NCBI GenBank assembly: GCA_025358085.1
Contig: JANYKT010000153.1
Location: forward strand, 1 to 41,421
DNA length: 41,421 nt
Direction: 5' to 3'
Source of the DNA: Deltaproteobacteria bacterium
GTDB lineage: Bacteria > Myxococcota > Myxococcia > Myxococcales > 40CM-4-68-19
The notes below the pieces were generated by a model. The model was not told where the DNA came from. It did no database searches and worked only from the letters and a program-made list of their open reading frames with translations. Of this stretch, positions 40,606-41,421 are shown piece after piece (position 1 is the first letter of the stretch; every line of letters starts with the position of its first letter). The position numbers and the translations under genes are program-made.

Positions 40606-40905
40606 ATCGGCGGTACCGGTCAATGGCAGTAAACGGCGCGCTTGATAGGGTCGGGTGTGCCGCGCGGCTCGATGGCCCTCGACATCCGGCGCGACAGGGC
40701 CTGTCGGCGGAACTGTCGTCGTCTTCCGGCCCACGGCGATCTTTCCCTCTTCACTTTCTGAATCGGCACATCTTCGCGGCCCCTCGAGGGCGGCCGCCAG
40801 TTCGCCATCAGGAACAGGCCGAAGCAGATCCTGTATCTGTTTAGCAAGACCCTGGATCGCAGAAGCAGTGAACCAAGCGCGACAGGGTCCACAACCCGAG
40901 GCCAC
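40561..40905 (-). pseudogene. Decayed HNH endonuclease copy
   Basis: Minus-strand fragments in two frames align with the intact copy to the right. They are QIQDLLRPVPDGELAAALE, then PIQKVKRER, then AVGRKTTTVPPTGPVAPDVE and GHRAARHT, then PDPIKRAVY, after which the whole HNH catalytic core is missing and the shared tail DSTRPGTS follows. At least three frameshifts and one deletion of about 70 residues are needed to explain it. The tail includes an imperfect copy of the GACTTGTCCCGGGACAAGTC palindrome at 40585-40604. This is a duplicated, inactivated paralogue of the gene at 40975. Confidence 0.75.
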
Positions 40906-40974
40906 TTCTAAGCGAGGACAAGGGTCACTCTTCAACGGGGAGCTGAAACCCTCCTGTCCTTTTGCGGGTCCTGT

Positions 40975-41421
40975 TCAAATGAGCCGGCTCTGAATCTGAG
41001 GACTCGTCCCGGGGCGAGTTGAATCACTGGTGCCAGCGGCCACACGCGCTGTCGCCGGTCCCGAGAGCCGCGCTCGCTGCATGAAAGTGCGTCCGTACAG
41101 TTGCTCCGCAGCATACTGGTTGTGCGGACGGCAGAGGAGGCGGATCCGTTCAACGGAATGGACTTGCGCGCGCGCGAAGCCGTCGAGGTGGTCGAATTCG
41201 AGCGTGCCAGTCTCGCCGCATCTGCGGCCCTTTTCGTCAGCGAAGGCGCAGCGCCCACCATCGCGTTCGTAAACGGCGCGCTTGATAGAGTCGGGAATGT
41301 GCCGCGTGGGTCGATGACCCTCGACTTCCGACGCGACAGGGCCTGTCGGCGGAGCTGTCCTCGTCTTCCGGCCCACGGCGAATCTTTCCTTCTTCACTTT
41401 CTGAATCAGCAAATCGAGCGC
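40975..41421 (-). CDS. HNH endonuclease, 5' end beyond the window
   Basis: The frame enters from the right edge (ALDLLIQKVKKERFAVGRK) and covers the C-terminal 148 residues. The HNH core is IPDSIKRAVYERDGGRCAFA, a second Cys in RRCGE, LEFDHLDGFARAQ and IRLLCRPHNQYAAEQLYG. The histidine of FDH and the HN pair are the metal/catalytic positions. It matches a family found in many copies in myxobacterial genomes, where a long N-terminal helical region precedes the HNH domain. The C-terminal tail DSTRPGTS is encoded by an imperfect palindrome (41001-41020). The true start is outside the window; I cannot say whether the N-terminal part is intact. Confidence 0.85.
   Translation of the reverse strand, partial: ALDLLIQKVKKERFAVGRKTRTAPPTGPVASEVEGHRPTRHIPDSIKRAVYERDGGRCAFADEKGRRCGETGTLEFDHLDGFARAQVHSVERIRLLCRPHNQYAAEQLYGRTFMQRARLSGPATARVAAGTSDSTRPGTSPQIQSRLI

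Noticed and set aside
1-41421. CRISPR arrays, rRNA operons, prophage or insertion-sequence transposase genes
   Set aside because: No regularly spaced repeats, rRNA-like sequence or transposase motifs were seen.

Overview
This is a GC-rich, gene-dense bacterial chromosome segment, most likely from the Myxococcota. The best evidence is a complete pomY-pomZ-pomX cell-division positioning locus with its characteristic PomX N-terminal peptide. A myxobacterial-type HNH endonuclease family at the right edge and the mix of one- and two-component regulators agree with this. The genus cannot be read from the window.

Layout. 1-8.9 kb: an acetyl-CoA synthetase remnant cut by the left edge, thiO, dut, a membrane-anchored zinc-ribbon pseudokinase, a cytochrome P450, a 37-residue basic protein, a WalJ-like metallo-hydrolase, a VOC protein, purB and a LOG-family gene. 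8.9-16.1 kb: a Cpx-like operon (Spy/CpxP-like chaperone, response regulator, sensor kinase), purC, a TrmJ-like RNA methyltransferase, an ankyrin protein, a DUF1345 membrane protein, a small double-knuckle zinc protein and a divergent inositol-phosphate-synthase-like protein. 16.2-19.7 kb: the PomXYZ operon behind a near-consensus promoter. 19.7-23.0 kb: a scarred, lower-GC stretch with a small secreted protein, an 85-bp duplicated scrap of pomX, a decapitated tam-like methyltransferase next to a perfect 20-bp palindrome, a membrane protein, a frameshifted locus and a collapsed esterase. 23.0-30.5 kb: an ECF sigma/anti-sigma pair and a divergent doxX - membrane glycosyltransferase-like - methyltransferase operon, apparently driven by two back-to-back ECF promoters. 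An M3 peptidase and a second glycosyltransferase-like paralogue follow.

30.5-35.0 kb holds the most striking system. It is a minus-strand operon of four tightly packed genes: a DsbA/FrnE-like protein, YcaO, TfuA and a DUF885 lipoprotein metallopeptidase. The DsbA-like gene has an in-frame TGA exactly where the first active-site cysteine belongs (UPWC). A strong ribosome binding site precedes the upstream ATG, and an 8-bp hairpin with a G-first loop lies directly downstream of the TGA. I read it as a selenocysteine protein coupled to a YcaO-TfuA (thioamide-type) enzyme pair with no recognisable precursor peptide.

35.1-41.4 kb: a fatty-acid hydroxylase/desaturase, a RegB/RegA-type redox two-component system retaining the quinone motif and redox cysteine, a YbiT-like ABC-F protein and tyrA. 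The edge holds a decayed and an apparently intact (edge-cut) copy of the HNH endonuclease. Both copies carry a palindrome related to the one next to the broken tam gene.
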